Shown here: piece by piece, positions 31,146 through 40,370 of the stretch | Layout: each line of letters opens with the position of its first letter | Position numbering within the stretch: the stretch's first letter is position 1 | NCBI GenBank assembly: GCA_020443425.1 | Contig: JAGRIE010000027.1 | Span: 1-53,233, forward strand | Length of the DNA: 53,233 bases | Direction: 5' to 3' | From: Halioglobus sp. | Lineage (GTDB): Bacteria; Pseudomonadota; Gammaproteobacteria; Pseudomonadales; Halieaceae | Translations under genes and position numbers: made by a program | Notes under the pieces: model-generated | The model's input: only the letters and a program-made list of their open reading frames with translations | Database searches by the model: none | Told to the model about the DNA's origin: nothing

Positions 31146-32095
31146 TGTGAACCTATCAATTGCTCCAGTTTCAGTTGGTCGGCGACGAAGTTGCGAATCC
31201 CGTCCGCCAGTTTGTCAGTCGCCATCGCATCTGCGTTCAGGTCATAGCGAAACTCCGCTTCCGTCGGTTGCCACCTGCCATCGTCGCTGCGCGCGTCGGC
31301 GGGGCTCAGGCGGCGCGGCAGGCTGCCGTTGTCACTGGCCAGCTCCTCCAGCAGGGCGGGGCTGATGGTCAGGCGGTCACAGCCCGCCAGTGCCTCGATT
31401 TCTCCACAGTTACGGAAGCTTGCGCCCATCACCACTGTCTCGTACCGGTGCTGCTTGTAGTAGTTGTAGATTCTCGTCACCGACTGCACGCCGGGGTCAT
31501 CCATTGCGTCCTTGAGTACCAGCTCGGTGTTGGCCTTGTACCAGTCGAGGATGCGCCCGACAAACGGGGACACCAGGAACACCCCTGCGTCCGCGCAGGC
31601 GACCGCCTGCCCGAAGCTGAATAGCAGGGTGAGATTGCAGTTGATGCCCTCCTGCTCGAGCTGCCGGGCGGCGCGGATTCCCTCCCAGGTGGAGGCCAGT
31701 TTGATCAGTATACGTTCGGGGCCGAAGCCGGCCTCTGCGTACATGCCAATCAGTTTTTTGGCGCGTTCAATCGAGGCGGCCGTGTCGAACGACAGGCGCG
31801 CATCCACTTCGGTGGAGATGCGTCCGGGGATGATGCCGAGAATTTCCGAGCCGACATCAACGGCAAAGCGGTCGGTGCAGTTGGTCAGTTGCTCGCTGCT
31901 GCTGCCGCCCTGTGCGCTGGCCCACTCCCGGGCTTTTACCAGCAGGGGCTGGTACTGGGGGAGTGAGGCTGCCTTGAACAGCAGCGAGGGGTTGGTGGTG
32001 GCGTCGCGCGGTGCGTAGCGGCGGATTGCCTCGATATCACCCGTGTCGGCGACCACATCGGTCATCTCTTTTAGCTGGTCGAGTTTGCTGTTCAT
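31142..32095 (-). CDS. tal: Transaldolase
   Basis: A 317-residue transaldolase of the E. coli TalB type. The Schiff-base lysine is Lys132 in [12 protein letters not shown], the N-terminal block [10 protein letters not shown] is present, and the length matches TalB (317). It transfers dihydroxyacetone units between sugar phosphates in the non-oxidative pentose phosphate pathway. It lies 9 bp after dusA and overlaps terB by 4 bp, so it is part of a three-gene operon of unrelated functions. Confidence 0.97.
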   Translation of the reverse strand: MNSKLDQLKEMTDVVADTGDIEAIRRYAPRDATTNPSLLFKAASLPQYQPLLVKAREWASAQGGSSSEQLTNCTDRFAVDVGSEILGIIPGRISTEVDARLSFDTAASIERAKKLIGMYAEAGFGPERILIKLASTWEGIRAARQLEQEGINCNLTLLFSFGQAVACADAGVFLVSPFVGRILDWYKANTELVLKDAMDDPGVQSVTRIYNYYKQHRYETVVMGASFRNCGEIEALAGCDRLTISPALLEELASDNGSLPRRLSPADARSDDGRWQPTEAEFRYDLNADAMATDKLADGIRNFVADQLKLEQLIGSQ

Positions 32096-32104
32096 GGCGT
32101 CTCG

Positions 32105-33103
32105 CTATCCGTAGTTTGCTACCAGTGCGTAGGCCTGCTCTAGCACTTCGATTCCCGCCTCCTTCCTGTAGGCGTTCTCGCTCAGGTGGCGGCGGAATTT
32201 CCTGGCTCCCGGCACGCCCTGGTACAGGCCGAGGATGTGGCGGGTAATATGATTGAGTGATGCGCCTTGCGCAAGTTGTCGCTGCGCATACGGGATCAAC
32301 GCAGCGATAATATCATCGCGGGATTGGGCTGGTTTGTCCATCCCGAACAGTGCCCTATCTACCTCCGCCAGCATCCAGGGGTTCTGGTAGGCCTCCCGGC
32401 CCAGCATCACGCCATCGACATGCTGCAGGTGGTGTTGGCACTCAGCCAGCGTCTGGATACCGCCATTGATCACGAAGGTGAGGTGCGGGAAATCCGTTTT
32501 CAGCCGGTACACCCAGTCGTAGTTCAGCGGCGGTATTTCACGGTTCTCTTTCGGCGACAGGCCCTGCAGCCAGGCTTTGCGCGCATGCACGATGAACACG
32601 GAGCAACCGGCGGCGGCCACCGGCGCGACAAACCCCAGCAGCTCATCGTAGGATTCCATCGCGTCTATGCCGATACGGTGCTTGACCGTCACCGGGATAT
32701 CGCAGCAGTCGCGCATGGCTTTGACGCAGTCTGCGACCAGCGCCGGACGCGCCATCAGGCAGGCGCCGAACATGCCGGACTGCACCCGGTCAGAGGGGCA
32801 GCCGCAGTTGAGGTTGACCTCGTCGTAGCCCCACTCCTGCGCCCAGCGGGCGCACTGCGCCAGTTCCTGTGGATTGCTGCCGCCCAACTGCAGCGCCACC
32901 GGGTGTTCCTCGCTGTTGTAGTGCAGGAAACGCTCGCGATCGCCATGGATCAGCGCGCCGGTGGTCACCATTTCGGTATACAGCAGTGCCTGCCGGGTCA
33001 GCAGGCGCCAGAAGTACCGGCAGTTGTGATCTGACCAGTCCATCATCGGCGCGATGGAGAAACGCCTGTGGGTGTCAAGTGTTGTCGTGTCGGTTGGGGC
33101 CAC
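32105..33103 (-). CDS. dusA: tRNA-dihydrouridine(20/20a) synthase DusA
   Basis: A 332-residue FMN-dependent enzyme that reduces U20/U20a in tRNA. The key blocks are SIAPMMDWSDHNCRYFWRLL at the N-terminus, NLNCGCPSDRVQSG with the catalytic Cys, VKHRIGID and VMLGREAYQNPW. MMDWTD-type starts and the KHRIGID block identify the DusA subgroup rather than DusB or DusC. It is the first gene of the minus-strand operon; an 8-bp inverted repeat stands 25-45 bp upstream of the ATG. Confidence 0.95.
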   Translation of the reverse strand: MAPTDTTTLDTHRRFSIAPMMDWSDHNCRYFWRLLTRQALLYTEMVTTGALIHGDRERFLHYNSEEHPVALQLGGSNPQELAQCARWAQEWGYDEVNLNCGCPSDRVQSGMFGACLMARPALVADCVKAMRDCCDIPVTVKHRIGIDAMESYDELLGFVAPVAAAGCSVFIVHARKAWLQGLSPKENREIPPLNYDWVYRLKTDFPHLTFVINGGIQTLAECQHHLQHVDGVMLGREAYQNPWMLAEVDRALFGMDKPAQSRDDIIAALIPYAQRQLAQGASLNHITRHILGLYQGVPGARKFRRHLSENAYRKEAGIEVLEQAYALVANYG

Positions 33104-33127
33104 CGTGTGCTCATCCTGAATTAGAAG

Positions 33128-33148
33128 CGGTCGCAGTCGATGCGACCG
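33128..33148. promoter_or_regulatory. Perfect inverted repeat upstream of dusA
   Basis: CGGTCGCA and TGCGACCG form an 8-bp inverted repeat with a 5-base loop, 25 bp upstream of the dusA start. It may be an operator, an mRNA 5' hairpin, or part of transcription termination between this operon and the next minus-strand gene ending at 33233. There is no T-tract. Confidence 0.35.
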
Positions 33149-33232
33149 TTAATCTACCATTTTGCCTGTGCCCGGAGGAGGGCGGGCGCGAAGAAAAGTC
33201 GGCGGGTCCGTCGGAGTGACCCGTGGCGCTAC

Positions 33233-33979
33233 CTAGAACGTTTTCAGTGTGGTCGAGCGTATTTCCAGCGGCTGGTAGCCGAAGATGGCGCTGAGGTGGT
33301 GCAGGTAGGCGTGCTGGCCGTACTGTCGCCACTGCGCGTTCAGGCGTGAATCGACGCCCTGGTAGTGCTGCAGCAGGGCGGGGTAGTCCACGTCGCCCTC
33401 AAGTTGCTGCTCGCTGCTGAGCTCCTGTACCAGCATCAGCCAGGTCTGGCTGGCACCCATCGCAAAATAGGGCCATGAGCGCTGTATCTCGATCGGCCAC
33501 TGTGGATCACTGGTGAGTTCCAGCCGTCCCAGTTCTTCGGGACTGCGCTGTGCAAAGCGCACTTTATCGATCAGTTTGTTGTCCAGCAGCCACTGCGTCA
33601 GCGGGGCGGATTTCACCTCCTCGTCGATGCGCGCCGCCGTGGCCTTGTCGGCATAGAAGATCAGGCTGAACTGGTTGCCGGCATCGCCGCGACCGGCGCG
33701 GCGGTGAAAACGCCACAGCGGCAGCGCCGCCTGGTTCCCGACAATGGCCGGCAGGTACAGTTGCTCGGCAATCAGCAGATGTGCCGCAAAATCGGGTACT
33801 GCATCGTCCGGCCAGGCCAGGCGTATCCGCAGCTGCCACCAGTAGCGCTGCGCCTGTTCGGCGTCCAGCGCGGCCGCCGCCGGGGCAAACGGCGCCGCAG
33901 GTTGCACCTGCAGCGCCGGCGTGCAGGCCGCCAGCAACACGCTGGCCAGCAGCAGGCAAACTCTAACTCTGTGCGACAT
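33233..33979 (-). CDS. Lipoprotein of unknown function
   Basis: A 248-residue protein with a lipoprotein signal: SHRVRVCLLLASVLLAAC, acylated at Cys19 (LAAC). The mature part is rich in Trp and aromatic residues (QRYWWQLRIRLAWPDD) and has an alpha/beta character; no family is recognised. The start is inside the end of the pnuC-like gene (17-bp overlap), so it is translated with it. This tight link to a vitamin permease hints at a substrate-related role, which I cannot confirm. Confidence 0.7.
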   Translation of the reverse strand: MSHRVRVCLLLASVLLAACTPALQVQPAAPFAPAAAALDAEQAQRYWWQLRIRLAWPDDAVPDFAAHLLIAEQLYLPAIVGNQAALPLWRFHRRAGRGDAGNQFSLIFYADKATAARIDEEVKSAPLTQWLLDNKLIDKVRFAQRSPEELGRLELTSDPQWPIEIQRSWPYFAMGASQTWLMLVQELSSEQQLEGDVDYPALLQHYQGVDSRLNAQWRQYGQHAYLHHLSAIFGYQPLEIRSTTLKTF

Positions 33980-34571
33980 GTGCGTGTGTCTCCAACTGCC
34001 AGCGGTACGTTCTGCGCCAGCTGATAAATCCCCAGACCGAGAGCACACTGTAAAGGGCAATGAGTACCGCGTAAATATCCAGGCTGCGGTCGTGGTACAG
34101 CCAGACCGACGTCAGGTTGATCAGCAGCCAGTATAACCAGGCCTCCATGACCTTGGTGATCTCCATGAACGTCGCCAGGATGCTGAACACGGTGGTGAAG
34201 GCGTCGACCAGCGGGCGCTCCGCATCCGTGTGGTATTGCATCGTGTAGCCGAGGCTGAGCGCGAGTATGCTGCCGAGCAGCACGGCCCACCAGTGAAAGC
34301 GCGCTGGCCATGTGACGACCGGGTTGTCGCTGGCCAACAGCCTGCGGTGCCAGCGAATCCAGCCCCAGGCACCCATCGCTGCAAAGAAGACATACAGGAA
34401 GGCCTCGGAGTACAGGCGAGCATCTATGAACAGGTAGACGCTCAGTGCGCTGCCGATAATGCCGAAGGCCCAGCAGATAACCTGTTCCCGAATCAGGAAT
34501 ACCACGTATAACAGGTTGGCAGCAGTCGCCAGGATTTCTACAATCAGCGCTGTTGATATTTCAGTTTCCAT
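33963..34571 (-). CDS. PnuC-family vitamin permease (nicotinamide riboside or thiamine)
   Basis: A 202-residue integral membrane protein with about seven helices. The family patterns are VICWAFGIIGSALSVYLF, YVFFAAMGAWGWIRWHR, FSILATFMEITKVMEAWLYW and YSVLSVWGFISWRR. PnuC carriers move nicotinamide riboside by facilitated diffusion; the PnuT branch moves thiamine and is often found with TonB receptors under TPP riboswitches. Such a receptor and riboswitch lie 0.9-3.2 kb upstream on the same strand, so PnuT is my preferred reading. There is no riboswitch directly before this gene. The ATG at 34571 is only 25 bp from the divergent oxygenase start. Confidence 0.85.
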   Translation of the reverse strand: METEISTALIVEILATAANLLYVVFLIREQVICWAFGIIGSALSVYLFIDARLYSEAFLYVFFAAMGAWGWIRWHRRLLASDNPVVTWPARFHWWAVLLGSILALSLGYTMQYHTDAERPLVDAFTTVFSILATFMEITKVMEAWLYWLLINLTSVWLYHDRSLDIYAVLIALYSVLSVWGFISWRRTYRWQLETHAHVAQS

Positions 34572-34596
34572 TATCCTTCGACCTCTGGAGCAATCA

Positions 34597-35430
34597 GTGT
34601 ATGTTGGTGACCGTCCGGCGGCACAGCCCGTGACTGCCCCAGTGCTTGACGGGGGACTTATCCTCACCGATATACCGCTGTGGCCGGCAACGCCGATGCT
34701 GGCTGCCACCCGTGAGTTTATGCAGTCGGCGATGAGCTCGCGGTGTCGCTATCTGCAAAAGTGCTACGGTCTTGCGTTTGACGGCTATTCCCACTGCGGG
34801 CAGGTGGACAGTACACACCAGGCGCCGGGCGACCTGCTGCACACGTTTGTCTACTCCGATATCTATCCGCCCGAGCGCTATCCGCCGCCATTCCAGCCCT
34901 GCCTGCGCCAGCAGTGGCCGGCGCTGACGCGCCAGCTGCAAACGCTGGAAGTCTCGCTGCTTGCTGCATACAGGGAGGATCTCAGGCCCTGGTACCAGCA
35001 GTCTGTCGGCCATATGATGTCCGCCAATTACTATCCGCCGCAGCGGCAGTTCAGTGCGGCTGCCGCCGGCAATACCCGTTTGTCCGCACATCCGGATGTC
35101 TCCCTGTTCACTGTCTTCCCATTCGGCCTCGACAGTGCGTTTGAATATGAGGACGCGCTCGGCCAGTGGCATCCGGCACCGGCCGCAGACACCATGGTTG
35201 CATTTCCCGGCTATCTGCTCGAATGGTTGAGCGGTGGCCGTATCAAGGCGCTTAACCATCGCGTCCGTCTCGACGCGGATGCTGCTCGTGAGCGCTATTC
35301 CTTTGCCGTGTTCTCGATCCCCATGCCGGGGACCACCGTCTCCCGGGCGTCGCCCACGCCCGGCCAGCCCCGCCAGCAGCTGACTGCACAGGGCTACTTT
35401 GAGCACTACGGCAGCCTCTGGGATTACTAG
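34597..35430 (+). CDS. 2-oxoglutarate/Fe(II) oxygenase, isopenicillin-N-synthase-like
   Basis: A 277-residue oxygenase of the IPNS/2OG-FeII superfamily. The iron triad is visible as His165-x-Asp167 (AHPDVSLFT) and His221 (LNHRV). The RxS pair binding the 2OG carboxylate is Arg233 and Ser235 (RYSF). The start is the GTG at 34597, with CTGGAG 6 bp upstream; earlier starts would run into the divergent pnuC-like gene. It lies between the TonB receptor and the permease on the opposite strand. Its substrate is unknown; an involvement with thiamine or its breakdown products is speculation based only on position. Confidence 0.82.
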   Translation: MYVGDRPAAQPVTAPVLDGGLILTDIPLWPATPMLAATREFMQSAMSSRCRYLQKCYGLAFDGYSHCGQVDSTHQAPGDLLHTFVYSDIYPPERYPPPFQPCLRQQWPALTRQLQTLEVSLLAAYREDLRPWYQQSVGHMMSANYYPPQRQFSAAAAGNTRLSAHPDVSLFTVFPFGLDSAFEYEDALGQWHPAPAADTMVAFPGYLLEWLSGGRIKALNHRVRLDADAARERYSFAVFSIPMPGTTVSRASPTPGQPRQQLTAQGYFEHYGSLWDY

Positions 35431-35451
35431 GCGCGAAGCGGCGCAGCGGCA

Positions 35452-37608
35452 CTAGAATGCATATGTGAGCTCAATGCCGTAGGTTCGCGGTTCGCCGAGC
35501 TGGGTGAAAGTCTCGTTCTGGTAGGCACCGTAGTCATCGCGCGGGTCATTGCCGAAATACAGGCCGTGCACCGCAAAATCCTTGTCGGTGAGGTTTCTTC
35601 CCCACAGGGTGACGCCGATATTGTCGTGCTGCCAGTGCAGGCTGGCATTGAGCAGGTCGTAGCTGTCCAGCTTGCCGTCGTGGTAATAACCGTAATAGCT
35701 GTCGCCGCGACCCTCGACTTCAATATGGCCACTCCAGGCATCGCTGAACATTACGCGGGTGCCGACGTTGTACTGGTACTTGGGTGATTTCGCCTGGTCG
35801 CGATTGTCCTTGTCGATGAACTGCCACTGATCGAGGTCGAAGGTTTCCACTGAGTCGACCTCGGCGTGCAGCAGGCCGATATTGGCGTACAGTACGACAT
35901 ACGAGTTGAGCGCGAAGCTGCTCTCCAGTTCCAGTCCGTAGTTGTCGGCATCGCTGGTGGAGTCCAGGTAGCCGATCCAGAGTCCGGCGGCGTCATCCCA
36001 CATCCAGTTTTCGAGCTGGGCATTGCTCCTGTGCGTGTAGAACACGGCTGCGCTCAGCGCCAGGCGCTGGTCAAACTGCTCCGTCTTGATGCCGATTTCC
36101 GTGTTCAGCAGGCTCTCGTCGTCAAAGCTGAGCTTGCCCTGTGTGAAGTCCTGGAACGCTGGCGACATAAACGGCTGGTTGGCAGTGGCGGTGGTGTTGA
36201 TGCCGCCGGGTTTGGCGCTGCGTGCGACTGTGGCATACACCATGGTGTCATCGTTGACGCTGTAGCGCGCACTCAGTTTACCGTTCCAGAGGTTGTCATT
36301 GTTGGCGCTTCGGAAGCCGTTGCTGTCGCGGTAGTTGTCCTCGACGCGTTCCAGGCGCACCCCCGCCACCAGCGTCAGCTGGTCGGTGACAGCGTACTCG
36401 TACTCGCCGTAGATGGCGTACCGGTCGGTGTCGTAGTCGCTGTTGCTGGACGAGTCCCCATACCACAGGCTGGGGTAGTGATAGTCGAGATTTTCGCTGC
36501 CGTCATTGGCGTAGAGGCCGACCACATAGCGCCCCGCGCCCGCTGACAGGCTGTCGTCACCACCCAGCAGCTGGAGGTCGGCGACCAGGCGCTCGCGGTC
36601 GCGGTCGAAGATTTCCTGCGCAGTCTCGTGGCCGCCGGAACAGGTGTACAGCGTGCAGAAGGCATCCGACACCCAGTCACCGTCATAGCGCTGGTGCATG
36701 TCCATGTCGATGTAACTGACATTGGCTTCCAGTGTCAGCGTATCGGCCAGCTGCCAGGTGCCGCTCGTCGTCGCCGCCAGCACCTCCTGTTTGTCCTTGC
36801 CGGGTTGGTCCGACCAGGTGTTGCGATTGTTCTCAATGGACCAGGGGTCGTGGCCGTTGTCGGCGTCGAAGTACAGCAACCCGAGTTCATAGTGTGCAGT
36901 GTCCGTCGGTGACCACTGCAGGCGGCCGCGGGTGGTCAGCTCGTCGAAGTTATTGGTGTCATCCTTGTCCAGGTTTTCGTTCTCGATATAGCCATCACTC
37001 CTGTTCTGTTGCACCGCGAGGCGGCCCTGGACGGTATCGCCGAGTGGGCCGCTCAGCACCATCCCGGCGTTGTAGCTGTCGTAATTGCCGACGCCACCAC
37101 TGAACTCGCCCTCAAAGGTGTCGGTCGGCGCATTGCTGATGATATTGATCATGCCCGCGTGGCCGCTGGCCCCGTAGCGCGTGCCCTGCGGTCCTCGCAG
37201 CACCTCCACCTGGCTGACGTCAAACAGCATCCCGGCATTGACGCTGTCGCCCAGCTCCATATTGTCCAGCCGCATGCCGACGGAGGGGTAGTATTTCGGG
37301 TCGTAGTACTGCTCGAGATCACCGATGCCGCGTATCTGCACGAAGCGGCTGCGCGAGGCACCGGAGGCCCAGGTGACGTTGGGCACGGCGTTCAGGATAT
37401 CCTCAAGATGTTGCGCGGCGCGGTCAGTGATGGTGTCCTGCGAGATCACGCTGACACTGCCGATGGTCTCCATCAGGGTGGTATCGCGAAAATTCGCGGT
37501 GACAATGATTTCTTCCAGTGTGGGAGAGTCGGCCGCCTGTGCGGCGGTGGAGGCAGTGATGCCGGCGAGCGCCAGCACGGGTGCCAGGATTACAGCAGGT
37601 TTGGACAT
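35452..37608 (-). CDS. TonB-dependent outer-membrane receptor, probably for thiamine
   Basis: A 718-residue receptor. A signal peptide (about 1-25, ending AQA) precedes the TonB box region (EEIIVTANF) and the plug with VQIRGIG and VEVLRGPQGTRYGASGHAGMINI. A 22-strand barrel follows, ending YGIELTYAF with a C-terminal Phe. It would import a scarce large or charged nutrient using TonB energy. The gene lies directly downstream of a TPP riboswitch, which strongly suggests the ligand is thiamine or a thiamine compound. AGAGG stands before the ATG. The match is to a functional class rather than one named gene. Confidence 0.92.
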   Translation of the reverse strand: MSKPAVILAPVLALAGITASTAAQAADSPTLEEIIVTANFRDTTLMETIGSVSVISQDTITDRAAQHLEDILNAVPNVTWASGASRSRFVQIRGIGDLEQYYDPKYYPSVGMRLDNMELGDSVNAGMLFDVSQVEVLRGPQGTRYGASGHAGMINIISNAPTDTFEGEFSGGVGNYDSYNAGMVLSGPLGDTVQGRLAVQQNRSDGYIENENLDKDDTNNFDELTTRGRLQWSPTDTAHYELGLLYFDADNGHDPWSIENNRNTWSDQPGKDKQEVLAATTSGTWQLADTLTLEANVSYIDMDMHQRYDGDWVSDAFCTLYTCSGGHETAQEIFDRDRERLVADLQLLGGDDSLSAGAGRYVVGLYANDGSENLDYHYPSLWYGDSSSNSDYDTDRYAIYGEYEYAVTDQLTLVAGVRLERVEDNYRDSNGFRSANNDNLWNGKLSARYSVNDDTMVYATVARSAKPGGINTTATANQPFMSPAFQDFTQGKLSFDDESLLNTEIGIKTEQFDQRLALSAAVFYTHRSNAQLENWMWDDAAGLWIGYLDSTSDADNYGLELESSFALNSYVVLYANIGLLHAEVDSVETFDLDQWQFIDKDNRDQAKSPKYQYNVGTRVMFSDAWSGHIEVEGRGDSYYGYYHDGKLDSYDLLNASLHWQHDNIGVTLWGRNLTDKDFAVHGLYFGNDPRDDYGAYQNETFTQLGEPRTYGIELTYAF

Positions 37609-37663
37609 GATGAGCCTCTATACAGTCAGAGACCCGGACAACGACGTCAGATGGGTTCAATTA

Positions 37664-37753
37664 CACCTATTCCTACGCCGGTATTAACCGGATCAGGTTC
37701 AAGGGTTCGTTTGTTACCAGCACAAACATCTCAGGCCGTAGCCACCCCTTAGG
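37664..37753 (-). promoter_or_regulatory. TPP riboswitch (THI element)
   Basis: Read on the minus strand, the leader contains GGGGTG (37743-37748), CTGAGA (37729-37734), then ACCTGATC and CCGGTTAATACCGGCG, then GTAGGAA near 37671-37678. These are the conserved bases of the thiamine pyrophosphate aptamer. CCTA and TAGG close the P1 stem and GTTTGT/ACAAAC forms P3. It lies about 55 bp upstream of the TonB-receptor ATG. Binding of TPP would reduce expression when thiamine is plentiful. Confidence 0.95.
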
Positions 37754-37764
37754 ATGAGCGGGGG

Positions 37765-37792
37765 AGTATAGGTTCTGGGCAGCAAAAATCAA
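37765..37792 (-). promoter_or_regulatory. Sigma-70-type promoter for the riboswitch leader
   Basis: On the minus strand TTGATT (37792-37787) and TATACT (37770-37765) are separated by 16 bp. The predicted start site is about 8 bp before the riboswitch, which fits a leader that begins almost immediately with the aptamer. Confidence 0.65.
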
Positions 37793-37870
37793 AGCGGCTT
37801 GTGTGAAATATTGGCTTGTGCGTGCCACTGTGCTATCTAGGGGCACATCGGACGATGTTCAGGAGACGCA

Positions 37871-38758
37871 GTGGTGACATCGATGCAATTCAGTGCTGCA
37901 GACTGTCTGGCGCTGGTGGAGCGCTCACCGGCGGCGGTCGCCGCGCACGACCGGCAGGCGTGGCTGTCCCTGTTTGCCCGCTACAACCTGGTAGAGGACC
38001 CGGTCGGTTCCGCGCCGCATATCGGCGGTATCTACGACGCCCGGTCAGGGTATCGCTCCGATGCGCACTTGCTGCGGTTCTACCACACCTTTATCGCGCC
38101 GAACGCGATTCGCTTTGACGTGGAGCGCGATATCGTCTGCGGCCTGCACGTCGTGCGCGATCTGGCCATTGAGATCACCATGGCGCCCGGTGTGGTGGTG
38201 CGCGTACCGATGCACCTGTTGTATGAACTCACGGTAGAGGACGCAGAGCTGAGAATCTTCCGGCTGGCCGCGCACTGGGAGCTGTGGCCCATGCTGCGCC
38301 AGCAGGCTGCCGCCGGCTGGCCCATGCTGCGTGTGGGCACTGCCTCCACGCTGCGCATGCTGCGCCATCAGGGCATTTTGGGCACCGCCGGTTTCCTGCG
38401 CGCGCTGTCCAGTGTCGGCGAGGCCGGTAAACAGCAGGTGCAGCGCTTTGCGCAGTATTTCAACGCCGGTGACACGGCCGCACTGCGGCGCCTGTTTGCC
38501 GCTCCTGACACCCCGGTTGCCTTCCCCTGCGGGCAGCGCGAATTAACGCCCGCCGCCTGCGCTGCCGAAGGCGGGGTGATACGCTTCGACAAACTGCTGG
38601 CGGCGGGCAATGTGGTGTCGGCCAGTGTGGACTACACGAACGGCGGTGAGCACACGCGCGGCGTCGCGTTTTTCGAGTTGGACAAGCGACGATTACTGAT
38701 AGTGGGGACGAGTTTTTACTGGTCGGGGGGTGCCGGCGACGTCGACATCTCGGCCTGA
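37871..38758 (+). CDS. Double NTF2-fold, ketosteroid-isomerase-like protein
   Basis: A 295-residue protein that looks like two NTF2-type domains joined by a helical linker. The first (about 10-140) has the KSI-like signature LVEDPVGSAP with Asp43, closely matching the catalytic-base region of ketosteroid isomerase. The second (about 185-290) begins VQRFAQYFNAGDTAALRRLF and ends RGVAFFELDKRRLLIVGTSF. Most family members are single-domain. The start is GTG with CAGGAGA 6 bp upstream. It is divergent from the TonB receptor but is not under its riboswitch. The catalytic role is not proven. Confidence 0.75.
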   Translation: MVTSMQFSAADCLALVERSPAAVAAHDRQAWLSLFARYNLVEDPVGSAPHIGGIYDARSGYRSDAHLLRFYHTFIAPNAIRFDVERDIVCGLHVVRDLAIEITMAPGVVVRVPMHLLYELTVEDAELRIFRLAAHWELWPMLRQQAAAGWPMLRVGTASTLRMLRHQGILGTAGFLRALSSVGEAGKQQVQRFAQYFNAGDTAALRRLFAAPDTPVAFPCGQRELTPAACAAEGGVIRFDKLLAAGNVVSASVDYTNGGEHTRGVAFFELDKRRLLIVGTSFYWSGGAGDVDISA

Positions 38759-38827
38759 GGGAGTCTGCTTGGCGCTGTGTGCGAAGGCGACGCCGCACTG
38801 CGTGTGGGCTTTAGTTCGCTGACGCCG

Positions 38828-38833
38828 TATAAT
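38828..38833 (+). promoter_or_regulatory. -10 element upstream of gltX
   Basis: A perfect TATAAT lies 32 bp before the gltX ATG. The -35 region at 16-17 bp spacing (around GGGCTT) is poor, so this is only a candidate promoter. Confidence 0.4.
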
Positions 38834-38864
38834 CGCCACTCTTTTTTCGATACCCCGGATACCC

Positions 38865-40355
38865 ATGACCGTACGCACCCGAGTTGCGCCATCCCCCACC
38901 GGCGACCCCCATGTCGGCACAGCCTATATCGCCCTGTTCAATCTCTGTTTTGCACGCGCCCACGGCGGCCAGTTCCTGTTGCGGATAGAGGATACCGACC
39001 AGGCGCGCAGCACGCCCGAATCGGAGCAGGCGATACTCGACTCACTGCGCTGGCTGGGGCTGGAGTGGGATGAGGGCCCGGATGTCGGCGGTGAACACGG
39101 GCCGTATCGGCAGAGTGAGCGGATGGAGATTTACGGCCAGTACGCCCAGCAATTGGTGGAACAGGGCAAGGCCTTTGTCTGCTATCGCACCGAACAGGAG
39201 CTGAATACGCTGCGCGAGGCCCGTCGCGCCGCCGGTACCAGCACGGCCCTGAAGCCCTCGGATCTGCGCCTCGCTGAAGACGAGGTCGAGAGACGCCGGC
39301 AGGCGGGCGATCCCTATGTTATCCGTATGCTGGTGCCGGAGGAGGAGGGCAGCTGTGCGGTGGAGGATATGCTGCGCGGCACCATTGAACTCGACTGGGG
39401 CATGGTGGATGCACAGATACTGCTGAAGTCCGATGGTATGCCCACCTACCATCTCGCCAATGTGGTCGACGATCACCTGATGGGCATAACCCATGTACTG
39501 CGCGGTGAGGAGTGGATCAACTCGGCGCCCAAGCACAAGCTGCTGTACGAGTATTTCGGCTGGGATATGCCGCAACTCTGTCATTTGCCGCTGTTGCGCA
39601 ACCCCGACAAGTCCAAGCTGAGCAAACGCAAAAACCCCACCAGCATCCTCTACTACCAGAGAATGGGTTTCCTGCCCGAGGCCCTGCTGAACTATCTCGG
39701 GCGTATGGGGTGGTCGATGCCGGATGAGCGCGAGAAATTTTCGCTGCCGGAGATGGTGGCGAATTTTGACATCCAGCGTGTGTCACTGGGCGGGCCGATT
39801 TTCGATATCGAGAAACTGCGTTGGCTCAACGGTACCTGGATTCGCGAGGAACTCGATGAGCAACAGCTGGCGCAGCGGCTGGTGGACTGGGCGTTCAATC
39901 GTGACACGCTGATGCAGGTGCTGCCTCACGCACGCCAGCGTATGGAGACCCTGAGCGATTTTGCACCGCTGGCGAACTTCCTGGTCAGTGGTACCCTGCC
40001 GCTGAGCGAGGACAGCTTTGCATCCATCAAGGGCGACCGCGCCGAGACTGTCAGGCAGCTGCAGTTTGCACTGTGGCGACTGGAGGCACTGCGCCACTGG
40101 ACGCGGGACGATGTGTGGAACGAGATGAAGTCGCTGTCCGAGGCGCTGGGCGTCAAGGTCAAGGAACTCCTGGCGCCGCTGTTTATCGCCATTGCCGGAT
40201 CCAGCGCGTCCTTCTCGGTGGTGGATTCGATGGCCCTGCTGGGGCCGGATATGAGTCGCGCGCGTATCCGCCACGCGATTGATGTGTTGGGTGGGGTGTC
40301 CAAGAAAGCGGCCAAGCAACTGGAAAAAGACTACCGTGCACTGGGTGAGGGGTAG
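38865..40355 (+). CDS. gltX: Glutamyl-tRNA synthetase
   Basis: A 496-residue class I synthetase. The HIGH-type motif is PHVGT (15-19), within [19 protein letters not shown], and the KMSKS-type motif is KLSKR (251-255). [24 protein letters not shown] and THVLRGEEW are standard GltX blocks. It charges tRNA-Glu. The ATG at 38865 is the only good start. The C-terminal anticodon-binding domain is complete ([14 protein letters not shown]), and a decayed GST-type fragment follows 15 bp later. Confidence 0.97.
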   Translation: MTVRTRVAPSPTGDPHVGTAYIALFNLCFARAHGGQFLLRIEDTDQARSTPESEQAILDSLRWLGLEWDEGPDVGGEHGPYRQSERMEIYGQYAQQLVEQGKAFVCYRTEQELNTLREARRAAGTSTALKPSDLRLAEDEVERRRQAGDPYVIRMLVPEEEGSCAVEDMLRGTIELDWGMVDAQILLKSDGMPTYHLANVVDDHLMGITHVLRGEEWINSAPKHKLLYEYFGWDMPQLCHLPLLRNPDKSKLSKRKNPTSILYYQRMGFLPEALLNYLGRMGWSMPDEREKFSLPEMVANFDIQRVSLGGPIFDIEKLRWLNGTWIREELDEQQLAQRLVDWAFNRDTLMQVLPHARQRMETLSDFAPLANFLVSGTLPLSEDSFASIKGDRAETVRQLQFALWRLEALRHWTRDDVWNEMKSLSEALGVKVKELLAPLFIAIAGSSASFSVVDSMALLGPDMSRARIRHAIDVLGGVSKKAAKQLEKDYRALGEG

Positions 40356-40370
40356 CTGACGGCTGGCAAT

